Source: CBDCYS01 sp965226245
Lineage (GTDB): Bacteria > Acidobacteriota > Terriglobia > Bryobacterales > UBA6623
Assembly (NCBI GenBank): GCA_965226245.1
Contig: CBDDCL010000015.1
Coordinates: forward strand, 5,270,001 to 5,334,000
Length of the DNA: 64,000 nucleotides
Reading direction: 5' to 3'
Shown: positions 35,192-43,555 of the stretch, piece by piece
Numbering within the stretch: the stretch's first letter is position 1
Layout: each line of letters starts with the position of its first letter
Position numbers and translations under genes: made by a program
Notes under the pieces: generated by a model
What the model saw: only the letters and a program-made list of their open reading frames with translations
Told to the model about the DNA's origin: nothing
Database searches by the model: none

Positions 35192-36291
35192 TGTCCTAAA
35201 TGTGCCCAGTAGAAATGTCCTATTGACAAGGTCATCCTGGAGGGGTGAGCAACCAAGGACAACTACTGATGACACAACGAGAGCGCGACCGGCTGGTGGC
35301 GCTGAGCAAAGCCGACAAGAAGCTGATCACCCAAAAGCAGGCCGCCCAGCAGATCGGCCTCAGCGAACGGCAGTGCAGGCGGCTGCTGGCCAAGCTCCGC
35401 AGCGGAGGCGAGCAGGCCGTAATCCATGCGGCGCGCGGCCGCTCCTCCAACCGCAGGATCAGCGCCACGGTAGAAAAACAAGCCGTTGCGATCCTCTCCC
35501 AAGCCGCCTGCGCGGGCTTTGGGCCGGCCCTGGCGGCGGAGTATCTCCAGCAGCGCCACGGCATCCGAGTCGGCCGCGAAACGCTGCGGGGCTGGCTGGC
35601 CGCCGCCGGGCTGTGGCAGCCCCGCCGGCGCAACTCGGCACGAGCGCACCTGTGGCGGCCGCGGCGGCGTTGCCGCGGCGAGCTGGTGCCATGGGACACC
35701 TGCGAGCACGACTGGCTGGCAGGACGCGGCCAGAAGCTGTACCTGATCGGGATGATCGACGATGCCAGCAGCGAGTTGTTGGCGCGCTTTGTGCGGCACG
35801 ATTGCAGCGAGGAAAACGGCTGTTTGCTGAAGACGTATGGGGAGAAAAACGGCCGTCCGGCGGCCTTCTACACCGACCGCGCCAGCCTGTTTGTCAACAC
35901 GCCCAAAAACAGCGCCGGCGAGGACCCCAAAACCCTGCCACCCACCCAGATCGGGCGGGCGCTCGAGGAGCTGGGAATCGCATCGATCACGGCCTATTCA
36001 CCGCAGGCCAAAGGCCGCGTCGAGCGCAGTTTTGGCACCGCCCAGGACCGCCTGGTGAAGGGCCTGCGGGTTGCCGAGGCCAGCACGATCGAGCAAGCCA
36101 ACACCTATCTGGAGAGCGAATTCCTGCCCTGGTGGAACGCCACGTTGCGGGTCACCCCGGCCCACTCCGACGAAGCTCACCGGGAGCTGGGACCCGAGCA
36201 CAACCTGGACTCGGCGCTGAGCCACGTCGTGACCCGTCGGGTCGCCAACGACTACACGATTCGCTGTGGGCGGGTGAAACCGTTACGCTAG
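35192..36291 (+). mobile_element. ISNCY-like insertion sequence, right end lost
   Basis: The left end shows two TGTCCTA words (TGTCCTAAATGTGC at 35192 and TGTCCTATTGAC near 35217), resembling ISNCY/ISDvu2-type ends. The transposase frame stops early at 36291, and a cupin gene begins 15 bases later with no matching inverted end, so the right part of the element is deleted. Confidence 0.6.
35269..36291 (+). CDS. ISNCY-like integrase-core transposase, C-terminally truncated
   Basis: ATG 35269 (MTQRERDRLVALSKADKK) opens a 340-residue product with an HTH (ITQKQAAQQIGLSERQCRRL) and an integrase core. The acidic residues are in PWDTCEHDWLAG, AAFYTDRASLF and GRVERSFGTAQDRLVKG. ISNCY transposases usually continue after VANDYTIR with a beta-rich C-terminus of about 80 residues; here it ends in RCGRVKPLR-stop, probably from a deletion that removed the right IS end. 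It is likely inactive. Confidence 0.75.
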   Translation: MTQRERDRLVALSKADKKLITQKQAAQQIGLSERQCRRLLAKLRSGGEQAVIHAARGRSSNRRISATVEKQAVAILSQAACAGFGPALAAEYLQQRHGIRVGRETLRGWLAAAGLWQPRRRNSARAHLWRPRRRCRGELVPWDTCEHDWLAGRGQKLYLIGMIDDASSELLARFVRHDCSEENGCLLKTYGEKNGRPAAFYTDRASLFVNTPKNSAGEDPKTLPPTQIGRALEELGIASITAYSPQAKGRVERSFGTAQDRLVKGLRVAEASTIEQANTYLESEFLPWWNATLRVTPAHSDEAHRELGPEHNLDSALSHVVTRRVANDYTIRCGRVKPLR

Positions 36292-36305
36292 GCTGGAGAC
36301 TAGTC

Positions 36306-36671
36306 ATGACGGCCAAGATCAACCTCGACGAGAAATTCAGTTTGTTCGCAGAGCATTGGCGGCCAAAGGTGATCGCTGCTTTGAACGGCCAGGAGATCAA
36401 GTCCGTCAAGGTCAGCTACGAGTTCCCCTGGCATATTCACGAGAACGAGGACGAATTCTTCATGGTTTGGAAGGGGCGGTTTCGCGTCGAGTTCCGAGAC
36501 GGTGTGGTTGAGATGGGACCGGGTGAATGCGTTGTTGTACCGCGGGGTGTAGAGCATCGCACGGGTGCGGATAATAAAGCTCAAGTCCTGTGCTTTGAGC
36601 CCGTCGGTGTCCTCAACACCGGCAACGTACGGGATACGACCTGCACCCCTCCGGGCGGGGTCACGATCTGA
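36306..36671 (+). CDS. Cupin-domain protein
   Basis: ATG 36306 gives 121 residues with a single cupin barrel. Motif 1 is HIHENEDEFFMVWKG, supplying two His and a Glu for a metal, and motif 2 is PGECVVVPRGVEHRT. Small cupins of this kind bind Fe or Mn, acting as isomerases or dioxygenases or serving as sensors; the substrate is unknown. The long open frame from 35169 fuses it to transposase shadow and should be ignored. The gene lies 15 bases after the truncated transposase stop, so it may now be read from IS-derived transcription. A perfect hairpin follows 26 bases after the stop. Confidence 0.8.
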   Translation: MTAKINLDEKFSLFAEHWRPKVIAALNGQEIKSVKVSYEFPWHIHENEDEFFMVWKGRFRVEFRDGVVEMGPGECVVVPRGVEHRTGADNKAQVLCFEPVGVLNTGNVRDTTCTPPGGVTI

Positions 36672-36696
36672 GCCGAGTCGCCCAGCGGATTCGAAG

Positions 36697-36722
36697 CTTC
36701 CGATAACCGGACTTATCGGAAG
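36697..36722 (+). terminator. Perfect 10-bp hairpin after the cupin gene
   Basis: CTTCCGATAA, loop CCGGAC, TTATCGGAAG. It lies between the convergent cupin and VOC genes and could terminate both, though there is no T-tract. Related palindromes recur at 37769 and 37815 on the other side of the VOC gene, so it may instead be a dispersed element or operator. Confidence 0.5.
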
Positions 36723-36788
36723 TAGCGCCAATGCTATGTGTGCCGTATCGGGCCGCTGGCTGGCGGCAGTGACAATACTCTCGGCGAG

Positions 36789-37595
36789 CTAGTACTGCCT
36801 CAAGCCTTCCGTAAGTTCAACGTAGACACCGAAAGGGTCAGTGAAGAACGCCGTTGCCACCCCGATCCCGGGGTTCTCGCGGTAGGGGCGGTCGAACTCG
36901 ATACCGTTGGCCTCTAGCTGCTTGCAGAAGGCCTCGAGGTTGCCGACTTCGAAGCCAATGTGGTCGATCGCGCGTCCTCTTGTTCCGACGGCCACGGGGC
37001 CGGGTTGCCTGCGGGAACCGAAGCTGAGATTGATGCCGGGCAGGTCGGCGGTGTCGACTCGTCCGCGGTTGCCCGGGACAGCGGAGAACGTCTCGATGTA
37101 CCAATTGCGGAGTTCTAAGTGGTCCGCCTTCATGTAGTGCAAGTGGTGGGCGATCGCTATCTGGGGCTGGTCGACGTCTTGTTGCAATTCGATCCTGATG
37201 CCGTCGGGCGCAAGGAGGTAGGCGTTCGGGAAGCCTGCTGCGCCGGTGAACTCTCGTTGTACCTCCATCCCGGCCGCACGCCACCGCTCAAGGACTTCCG
37301 CTCGGCTGCGAACTTTGAGCCCTAAGTGATCGAGTACGCTCCCCTGGCTGGGGCCGGTTGGATCCTGCCGGCGAAACAGCAGCAGCATGCCGGGCATCTT
37401 GACGCCGGTCAGACCCTCGCGTTCGAGCGGAACGGCGTCGAAGTGGTCGATCCAGATTTGTCTGTGCTGCTCGACGTCTCGAACGTTGAGATGCACGTGG
37501 CCCATTGCGACGCCACTATCGTTGGGGAATGCGAGTTGGGCGTTGGCGGGCGCAAGGACCGATAGGGCGAGGAGGACTAAGGGGATTCGTTTCAT
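36789..37595 (-). CDS. Exported VOC-family (glyoxalase-like) protein
   Basis: The 268-residue protein has a signal peptide (MKRIPLVLLALSVLAPANAQ) followed by two vicinal-oxygen-chelate modules: VAMGHVHLNVRDVEQHRQIW and IAHHLHYMKADHLELRN for the metal side, closing with FFTDPFGVYVELTEGL. VOC proteins act as lyases, dioxygenases or isomerases around a divalent metal. An exported version is less usual and common in Acidobacteriota; the substrate is unknown. The gene is flanked on both sides by copies of a TTCCGAT...ATCGGAA palindrome. Confidence 0.8.
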   Translation of the reverse strand: MKRIPLVLLALSVLAPANAQLAFPNDSGVAMGHVHLNVRDVEQHRQIWIDHFDAVPLEREGLTGVKMPGMLLLFRRQDPTGPSQGSVLDHLGLKVRSRAEVLERWRAAGMEVQREFTGAAGFPNAYLLAPDGIRIELQQDVDQPQIAIAHHLHYMKADHLELRNWYIETFSAVPGNRGRVDTADLPGINLSFGSRRQPGPVAVGTRGRAIDHIGFEVGNLEAFCKQLEANGIEFDRPYRENPGIGVATAFFTDPFGVYVELTEGLRQY

Positions 37596-37768
37596 GGGGC
37601 TTTCCGTGACTATCCGTGCCTAATTAGAGCACGTGCAATGCGGACAGTCAAATGCCGCGGGCAATTCGGTTCAGCGAGAGGAGTCCGAGCGCAGAACCTG
37701 AGTTTCGAGGTTGTAAAAAGTATTGAAGGCGTTGGAGCCGAAAGGGCCAGCACTAAGGCTCGGGCGTT

Positions 37769-37840
37769 ACTTCCGACAACCGGACTCGTCGTGAGCAGAG
37801 GCCGGGACGGTCTACTTCCGATGATCGGACCTATCGGAAA
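37769..37840. repeat. Two more TTCCGAT/ATCGGAA palindromes upstream of the VOC gene
   Basis: In the 457-base gap between the divergent VOC and haem-protein genes lie a degenerate copy at 37769-37791 (ACTTCCGACAACCGGACTCG) and a better copy at 37815-37840 (TTCCGAT, 10-base loop, ATCGGAA). Both share the core CTTCCGA-N-A-NCGGAC with the perfect copy at 36697. Nothing else is evident in this gap except the ribosome site GGAGGG at about 38040. Confidence 0.55.
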
Positions 37841-38052
37841 CATCGCCCAATCAGCACTACGATCATGGAGAGATCCACTGCTCTCGGTGGCGATCATGCC
37901 GCTGCCAGATCGCCGGCCCGCATCCCGTGGCCGCGCCAAAGGCGACTCCTTGCGGCGGGCACAGGTCGTAGTGTATAGTCAGCACACGATGGCCGCATCG
38001 AAATAGAAGAAACACGGTCAGCGCAGGGCTCGTTCCTCGAGGAGGGTTTCCC

Positions 38053-40284
38053 ATGAGTTTGTCTATCCGTCCGTGTGAGCGCGACATCCTGGTGCGCGCC
38101 AGCCTCATCGCCTTGGTAGCCATTGGACTAGCTGCCACCGGCCCGGCAAGAGCGCAGGCTCCGGAGGGCTACATCGGCGGTGAAGTGACCAGCGCTCAAG
38201 GCCCAGAAGCTGGCGTTTGGGTCATTGCCGAGACAGAGGATTTATCGACGAAGTTCGTCAAGATTGTCGTCACCGATGATCAAGGCCGCTTCATGCTGCC
38301 TGAATTGCCCAGCGCGAATTACAAAGTGTGGGTCAGAGGATACGGTCTGGTCGACTCCGAGCCGATCCGGATGAGACCGACTGCGGAGCCGATCGCGCTT
38401 CAGGCTTCCGCCGCGGAGACGCCCCTGGAAGCGGCCCAAGTGTATCCGGGCAATTACTGGTTGTCCCTGCTCGAACCGCCGGACGAGAGCCTTTTCCCCG
38501 GAACTGGATCTGACGGCAATGGCATGGGAACGACCATGCTGACCCAAAGCCATTGGCTCAACTCTTTCAAGGCGAACTGCAATTTCTGCCATCAACTCGG
38601 GAACAAACAGACTCGTGACGTGAGCCACGTGTTCGAAGCGAAGCCAGATCTCAAGACGCACGCGGAGGCGTGGGAGTGGCGTCTCGGCACGGGAGTCCGC
38701 GGCACTTCCATGTATAGCGTGCTCAACATTCAGGGCCAAGAAACGTCGATCAATGCGTTCTCCGCCTGGACGGAAGCCATCGCGGAGGGCGCGGTCCCGC
38801 CAGCGCCGCCTCGACCGGCAGGTATCGAGCGCAATCTTGTGCTGACCCTATGGGACGTGGGCAGTGACCGTACTTTCATGCACGATCTGGCCTCTACGGA
38901 CAAGAACCATCCCGATGTGAACGCGGGCGGCCGCGTGTACGCGGCTAGCTCGGGACACGGTCAGCTTGTCATTATGGACCCGCGAGAGAACTTCACCATT
39001 GCGCTGAACATCCCCACGCGCGAACCGAGGGAGCAAGTTCCGTCGCGTTTCCCGGCGCCTATGCGCCCGTCGATGTACTTTGGCAATGAACATATCTGGT
39101 CCAACCCTCCCTACAATCCGTCTGATCCGCACAACCCGATGCTCGACAGCAAGGGTCGCGTCTGGCTGACGTCGAAGATACGCGGCAGGGAGAGCGCCGC
39201 CTGGTGCAGCGATCCGTCCAACAAGTACGCTGCCTGGTTTACACCCCGGCGGGGCGGCCGGCAGGCGTCCTACTATGATCCGGTGAAGCGGGCCTTCACT
39301 CTCATCGAAACGTGTTTTGGAACTCACCACCTGCAGTTCGATAACGATCCGAATGAAACGGTCTACTTCAATGGCGGCGGCGCGGGGTTTGCCTGGGTTG
39401 ACACCAAGGTTTTCGACGAAACCAAGGATGAAGAACAGGCCGTGGGTTGGTGTCCGACGGTCGTCGACACAAACGGCGACGGCGTGATCACCAAGCCCTG
39501 GAATGAGTTGGGTCGTGCAGGAGCGCTGTACAGGGTTGACAACGCGCAGGGCGCGGAAACCGGACAGGGTGGAGGCGCGCTCAATCCCGAGCTCGACACC
39601 CAGATCAACTACAGCATATACTCGGTCATTCCCAGCCCTGTGGACGACTCCATCTGGGGCGCCTCACAGACGTTCCCGGGATATATCGTGCGCATGCAAC
39701 GGGGCGACAATGCTCCGTCTAGTTGCACGACACAGATCTTCCAGGTGCCGGAACCGGGCTTCGATCCCCGCGGAATCGACATCGACACCAACGGCGTCGT
39801 TTGGTCGGCTCTGGCTGGCAGCAGCCACCTGGCCAGCTTCGACGTTCGCAAGTGTACAGACTTGGAAGGCCCCGGCAAGCCGGACGGCAGCCAATGCCGG
39901 GAAGGCTGGACGCTGTATCCGGCCATCGGCCCCAAGATGAAGGGCACCGATGTTGGAGCCGACTTCCACTATTACAACTGGGTGGATCAGCACAATATTG
40001 CCGGGTTCGGCGCGAACACGCCGATCGCGACCGGATCCAACTCCGATTCGCTGCTGGTGCTGAATCCGGAGACTGAAGAGTGGACCACGTTGCGCGTACC
40101 CTATCCACTCGGATTCTTCACGCGCGGTCTGGACGGTCGGATCGACGATCCAGAAGCCGGCTGGAAAGGCCGCGGACTGTGGGCGAACTACGGAACGAAC
40201 TACATCTGGCACACCGAAGGTGGAAAGGGCACCAAGGGTAAGTTCGTCAAATTCCAGATTCGACCTGATCCGCTCGCGCGGTAG
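38053..40284 (+). CDS. Secreted mono-haem protein: carboxypeptidase-regulatory-like domain plus propeller
   Basis: The 743-residue protein starts 8 bases after a GGAGGG ribosome site and has a signal peptide (cleavage near ARAQ, residue 35). Residues about 38-120 form a carboxypeptidase-regulatory-like beta domain (GEVTSAQGPEAGVWVIAETE). A single c-type haem site, CNFCH, is at 176-180. The remaining ~550 residues look like a propeller related to virginiamycin B lyase (LDSKGRVWLTSKIRG, PRGIDIDTNGVVWSALAGSS). Such proteins are frequent in Acidobacteriota and marine metagenomes; a periplasmic redox or lyase role is possible, but no reaction is proven. A strong terminator follows. Confidence 0.75.
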   Translation: MSLSIRPCERDILVRASLIALVAIGLAATGPARAQAPEGYIGGEVTSAQGPEAGVWVIAETEDLSTKFVKIVVTDDQGRFMLPELPSANYKVWVRGYGLVDSEPIRMRPTAEPIALQASAAETPLEAAQVYPGNYWLSLLEPPDESLFPGTGSDGNGMGTTMLTQSHWLNSFKANCNFCHQLGNKQTRDVSHVFEAKPDLKTHAEAWEWRLGTGVRGTSMYSVLNIQGQETSINAFSAWTEAIAEGAVPPAPPRPAGIERNLVLTLWDVGSDRTFMHDLASTDKNHPDVNAGGRVYAASSGHGQLVIMDPRENFTIALNIPTREPREQVPSRFPAPMRPSMYFGNEHIWSNPPYNPSDPHNPMLDSKGRVWLTSKIRGRESAAWCSDPSNKYAAWFTPRRGGRQASYYDPVKRAFTLIETCFGTHHLQFDNDPNETVYFNGGGAGFAWVDTKVFDETKDEEQAVGWCPTVVDTNGDGVITKPWNELGRAGALYRVDNAQGAETGQGGGALNPELDTQINYSIYSVIPSPVDDSIWGASQTFPGYIVRMQRGDNAPSSCTTQIFQVPEPGFDPRGIDIDTNGVVWSALAGSSHLASFDVRKCTDLEGPGKPDGSQCREGWTLYPAIGPKMKGTDVGADFHYYNWVDQHNIAGFGANTPIATGSNSDSLLVLNPETEEWTTLRVPYPLGFFTRGLDGRIDDPEAGWKGRGLWANYGTNYIWHTEGGKGTKGKFVKFQIRPDPLAR

Positions 40285-40306
40285 AGGTCCCACACAACGT
40301 CAAGCG

Positions 40307-40329
40307 GGAACAGGCAGTCTGCCTGTTCC
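40307..40329 (+). terminator. Rho-independent-type terminator
   Basis: GGAACAGGCA, loop GTC, TGCCTGTTCC forms a perfect 10-bp stem 22 bases after the stop of the haem protein, followed by the T/G-rich run TGTGTGTTCTTGTG. Position, stem and T-rich tail fit an intrinsic terminator. Confidence 0.7.
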
Positions 40330-40557
40330 TGTGTGTTCTTGTGCCCCAATGATGGCCGGACCTGGGGACGGTAAAGCTGACGGTGCACCCAAGAAAAAGC
40401 TTATAGAGGTGCGCACGTGAGGGGTCCGAAAACTCCGCTCTCGGCCGTCTCGTACGGTTCGCGTGGCGGTTTGTGCGTCCTCCACCGTGAAACTTTCGAG
40501 AACTGAGGAACCGAGAGAACATGGCAGCCGCGGGCGATTTGACGATACAGTAAGCTC

Positions 40558-41466
40558 ATGCTTGCTCGACGAACCTTTGTGCTAGCTTCTTTAGCGGCTC
40601 CCCTGGCTCACGTAGCCGCCGCCCAGTCCGCCTCTCCCGGAAAGATGCTGCTGTCTATCCACCAGAATACGTCCCGGGCCGCCGGATACCGCGGATCACT
40701 CGAAGGTTGGGCTAAGGCCGGAATCCGGTACGTCGAACTGAACGACCGCATTCTTGATGGGTTTCTTGAGAACAATACGTTAGCCGCAGCCGGCCGCCTT
40801 CTGACCGATCTGGGGCTGACGCCGGTGTCCGCCGCTGCGGGCCTGCCGGATATCTGGATTCCCGGTCCGGCACGAGCTGCGTCACTTGAGACGTGGAAAA
40901 GGCGTTGCGAGCAGTTCGCGAACCTGGGCCTGCAGAAGATCTACTCGGCGTCGAGCACCCGGCGGGAAGTCACACCCGAGGACTTCGCGGCAACCCCGGA
41001 CTGCATCCGCGAAACCGGAGAAATCGCCAAAGAGTACGACCTCACGGCGATGATCGAGTTCACCCGCACGTCAACGCATCTGGCGACACTGACGTCCGCG
41101 CTGAGCGTGATTCGCGCAGCGGCGCACCCCAACATCCGGCCTATGCTCGACTTCTTCCACTTCTGGTCGGGGCTGAGCAAGTTCGAAGACCTGGACCTAC
41201 TCGAGCCAGGTGAACTGGCCCATGCGCATTTCCAGGACTTACTCGATACGCCTCGTGAGCTGATCAACAACAACTCGAGGATCATCCCCGGCGACGGCAT
41301 TGCGCCGGTGGTGCGCATCCTTCAGAAGCTAGCCGAGAAACAGTACACAGGAGCTCTGTCGGTGGAGCTATTCCGGACTGAATTCGTCAACGGAGACCCA
41401 TTCTCAGTCGCCGTCGAGATCCGCCAGAAGTGCGAAGCCGTGATGCGCCAGGCGCAGGTCCTATAG
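40558..41466 (+). CDS. Exported TIM-barrel sugar isomerase/epimerase-like protein
   Basis: The 302-residue product begins with a twin-arginine-like signal (MLARRTFVLASLAAPLAHVA, cleavage near AAAQ). It shows the xylose-isomerase-like TIM-barrel pattern: YVELNDRILDGFL, EYDLTAMIEFTRTSTHLATL, IRPMLDFFHFWSGLSK, ELAHAHFQDLLDTP and GALSVELFRTEF, with Glu/Asp/His positions for a metal. Acidobacterial relatives act on sugars or inositols in the periplasm, but the substrate is not known. The gene ends exactly at the start of a sulfatase fragment. No ribosome site is obvious before ATG 40558. Confidence 0.75.
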   Translation: MLARRTFVLASLAAPLAHVAAAQSASPGKMLLSIHQNTSRAAGYRGSLEGWAKAGIRYVELNDRILDGFLENNTLAAAGRLLTDLGLTPVSAAAGLPDIWIPGPARAASLETWKRRCEQFANLGLQKIYSASSTRREVTPEDFAATPDCIRETGEIAKEYDLTAMIEFTRTSTHLATLTSALSVIRAAAHPNIRPMLDFFHFWSGLSKFEDLDLLEPGELAHAHFQDLLDTPRELINNNSRIIPGDGIAPVVRILQKLAEKQYTGALSVELFRTEFVNGDPFSVAVEIRQKCEAVMRQAQVL

Positions 41467-42081
41467 AAGGGTACACCTCCGACAACGGTCCTTGGCTCGC
41501 CTACGGAATCGACGGCGGCTCGGCGGGCCCCCTGAACAACGGCAAGGGGACGCCGTGGGAGGGCGGCATCCGCGTGCCCGGAATCTTCCGTTGGCCCGGG
41601 AAAATCCCGGCGGGGACCGTCAGCCACGAACTCGCCTCGGCGATGGACCTAGTGCCGGCCTTCGTCAAGCTCGCCGGCGGCGAGCCGCCCCGTGACCGCA
41701 AGATCGACGGACACGACATCCGTGCGTTATTGTTCGAAAGGAGCGGGGCAAGAGCTCTTACGAGGCGTTCTACTACTATGGCGGTGACCTATTCGGCGTT
41801 CCGCGCGAAAGGTCCGACGCCGTCTGCGTTCGAGTTGCACCTGCAGGCTGTGCGGAAGGGCGAGTGGAGGCTTCACCTGGATGAGAAGACGCTAAGGGGC
41901 ACGGCGCTTTACCATTTGGGCTGGGACGTGGGCGAACGAGACAATTTGCTCAATCGCTACCCTAACGTGGTTCGCGAGATCGAGCAGGCGGCGCGCAGCT
42001 TCAACCGTTCACTTGAGCAGGAAATCCGGCCTCTCGGGCCAGCTGACGGCAGAAGAGTCCAAGGAATGGACAGGGAAGTAA
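41467..42081 (+). pseudogene. Arylsulfatase, C-terminal fragment with three frameshifts
   Basis: Directly after the TIM-barrel stop the sequence reads GYTSDNGPWLAYGIDGGSAG, WEGGIRVPGIFRWPG and DLVPAFVKLAGGEPP, the C-terminal half of a group-A arylsulfatase. Near 41745 the correct frame shifts (SSYEAFYYYGGD), returns by about 41835 (LQAVRKGEWRLHLDE), and shifts again near 42040, ending LTAEESKEWTGK-stop at 42081. The N-terminal half with the formylglycine site is absent. It is clearly dead. Confidence 0.75.
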
Positions 42082-42231
42082 TCCCGCACGCCGAGGTGTC
42101 GATCTCCTCTTTTTTTCGAGCCCTCCCTGCCGCGATTCACCGTCACTTGTCGCCGGCCGCCGTTAACTTGACAACGCCGCAACGAGGATTTGGAGCGAGA
42201 GGCGGGGTAAAATCGTTACTGAGTTAAAATC

Positions 42232-43165
42232 ATGAGCAACCAAGTGGCCCCCGGCGGACTCTCGGCCCATGCCTCGCAGCCGCCGTCATCCTGACGGCCC
42301 TTCACGGGTGGGCCCAAACCCCGCGACTTGCGACCGGCCAGCTGGCCGCTTTCGCGGTCTCGATTCGCTTGCTGTTTGGGATGGACCGTTTCACTCCGCA
42401 GCGGTGGGACGGCCGAATCTCCGTCTCGCCCGGCCGTGCCGTCAAGCTTGGCGGCGTCCATTTCGAGGGCCGGGACAAGATCACGCCGCCCGACGGATGG
42501 CTGGTCACCAATCGCCTCACGCGATACGCCGACTCCACGGTTCAACGTGGCTACGACCCCGTGCATACGCGACCGTACGCCATGATTCCGGAACGGCGTT
42601 GTCGCGACGCTCGAAGCGGATGAGAACTCGCGAATCGAGGTCGAAACCGAGACGGGCGACTTTTCGTTTGTCCTCCGAGAGCTTCCTTTCGGCGCGCGCA
42701 AGATGTTTTTGGACGACACGGTCCGGGCCGAACGGATTCCGACAACCGTCGAGCTCACTTCGGGTGGACCGTACGACGACTACCCGGCTCTGGCAGCAGC
42801 GCAAGCAGGAGGAGTTTGGGCTTCGTGGATTAGCTACGAGAACGAACGAGACGCCGTGTGGCTCGCGCGGCGCGGCGCGGCGGGCGGGGAGACTCCCATC
42901 CGCATCACGCCTGAGGATTATCCGGACAACTTTCGGACAGCGGTTGCCGAGGACGGCGATGGACGAGTCGTCGTCATCTGGTCCGGCAAGTCCCCCCGCG
43001 GCGAATGGGGGATTTTCGCTCGTTCGCTCGAGTCCGGCAATCTTTCCGCGGTGGCGACGGTCTCGGCTTCTCAGAACGTCTATCACCGAGCTGTGGCGGA
43101 CTCGAACAGCAAGGTCCACGTGGTTTGGCAAGGCTTCCGGTACGGCGTGGCGAAGATCAAGCGAC
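42232..43165 (+). pseudogene. Decayed secreted propeller-like protein
   Basis: Collinear pieces in several frames suggest one broken gene: a signal-peptide-like stretch (LAAAVILTALHGWAQTP), then MDRFTPQRWDGRISVSPGRA and RYADSTVQRGYDPVHTRPYA. From 42703 come FGARKMFLDDTVRAER, DDYPALAAAQAGGVWASWIS and VVVIWSGKSPRGEWGIFARS. The repeated A-V-A-x-D-x-x-G-x-V-x-V-W units suggest a sialidase/TolB-like propeller. The match ends abruptly at about 43165 beside an IS630 fragment. The family is unknown to me. Confidence 0.5.
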
Positions 43166-43185
43166 CAGGAAACCGAGGACTTCGT

Positions 43186-43428
43186 CAAGGCGCGCGCTCC
43201 CTCGCGCAAGCCCGCCAAGCCTTTCTGCTCGAAACGACCCACCCAATATTCCACCGACCGTGGGGCGTCGCCCAGCAGCCTGGCCACCTGTGGGCAGGTC
43301 ATTCCTTGGGCCACCAGCAGCACGCCATCATGGAGGCGGTGGTCATAGCGGGAATCCTGGGAGCGTCGGATCTCATCCTGCAATCCAAGAACGATGCTTG
43401 CAGCGTCAGCAATGCGAAGTGGTCTCAT
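43186..43428 (-). mobile_element. IS630-type transposase, N-terminal HTH fragment
   Basis: A minus-strand frame from ATG 43428 reads MRPLRIADAASIVLGLQDEI, HDGVLLVAQGMTCPQVARLL and RSVEYWVGRFEQKGLAGLRE, the double-HTH start of IS630-family transposases. After about 81 codons it passes into antisense of the propeller pseudogene, so the DDE domain is gone. No right or left inverted repeat was found. Confidence 0.7.
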
Positions 43429-43555
43429 TTCCCCATGAGAGCACGCTCTGCATACTATGCTGCAATTTCTTATGACGTTATGTTTAGAAGGCGCACAGAG
43501 AGGGGCAAGGCGGAAAGAAGCTGGCGGTTGTTCATCACACCTGAAGCCGGAAGTG

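Noticed and set aside
35169..36671. 500-codon frame spanning IS remnant and cupin
   Set aside because: Only its last 121 codons (from ATG 36306) are a real protein; the rest is an off-frame read of the transposase.
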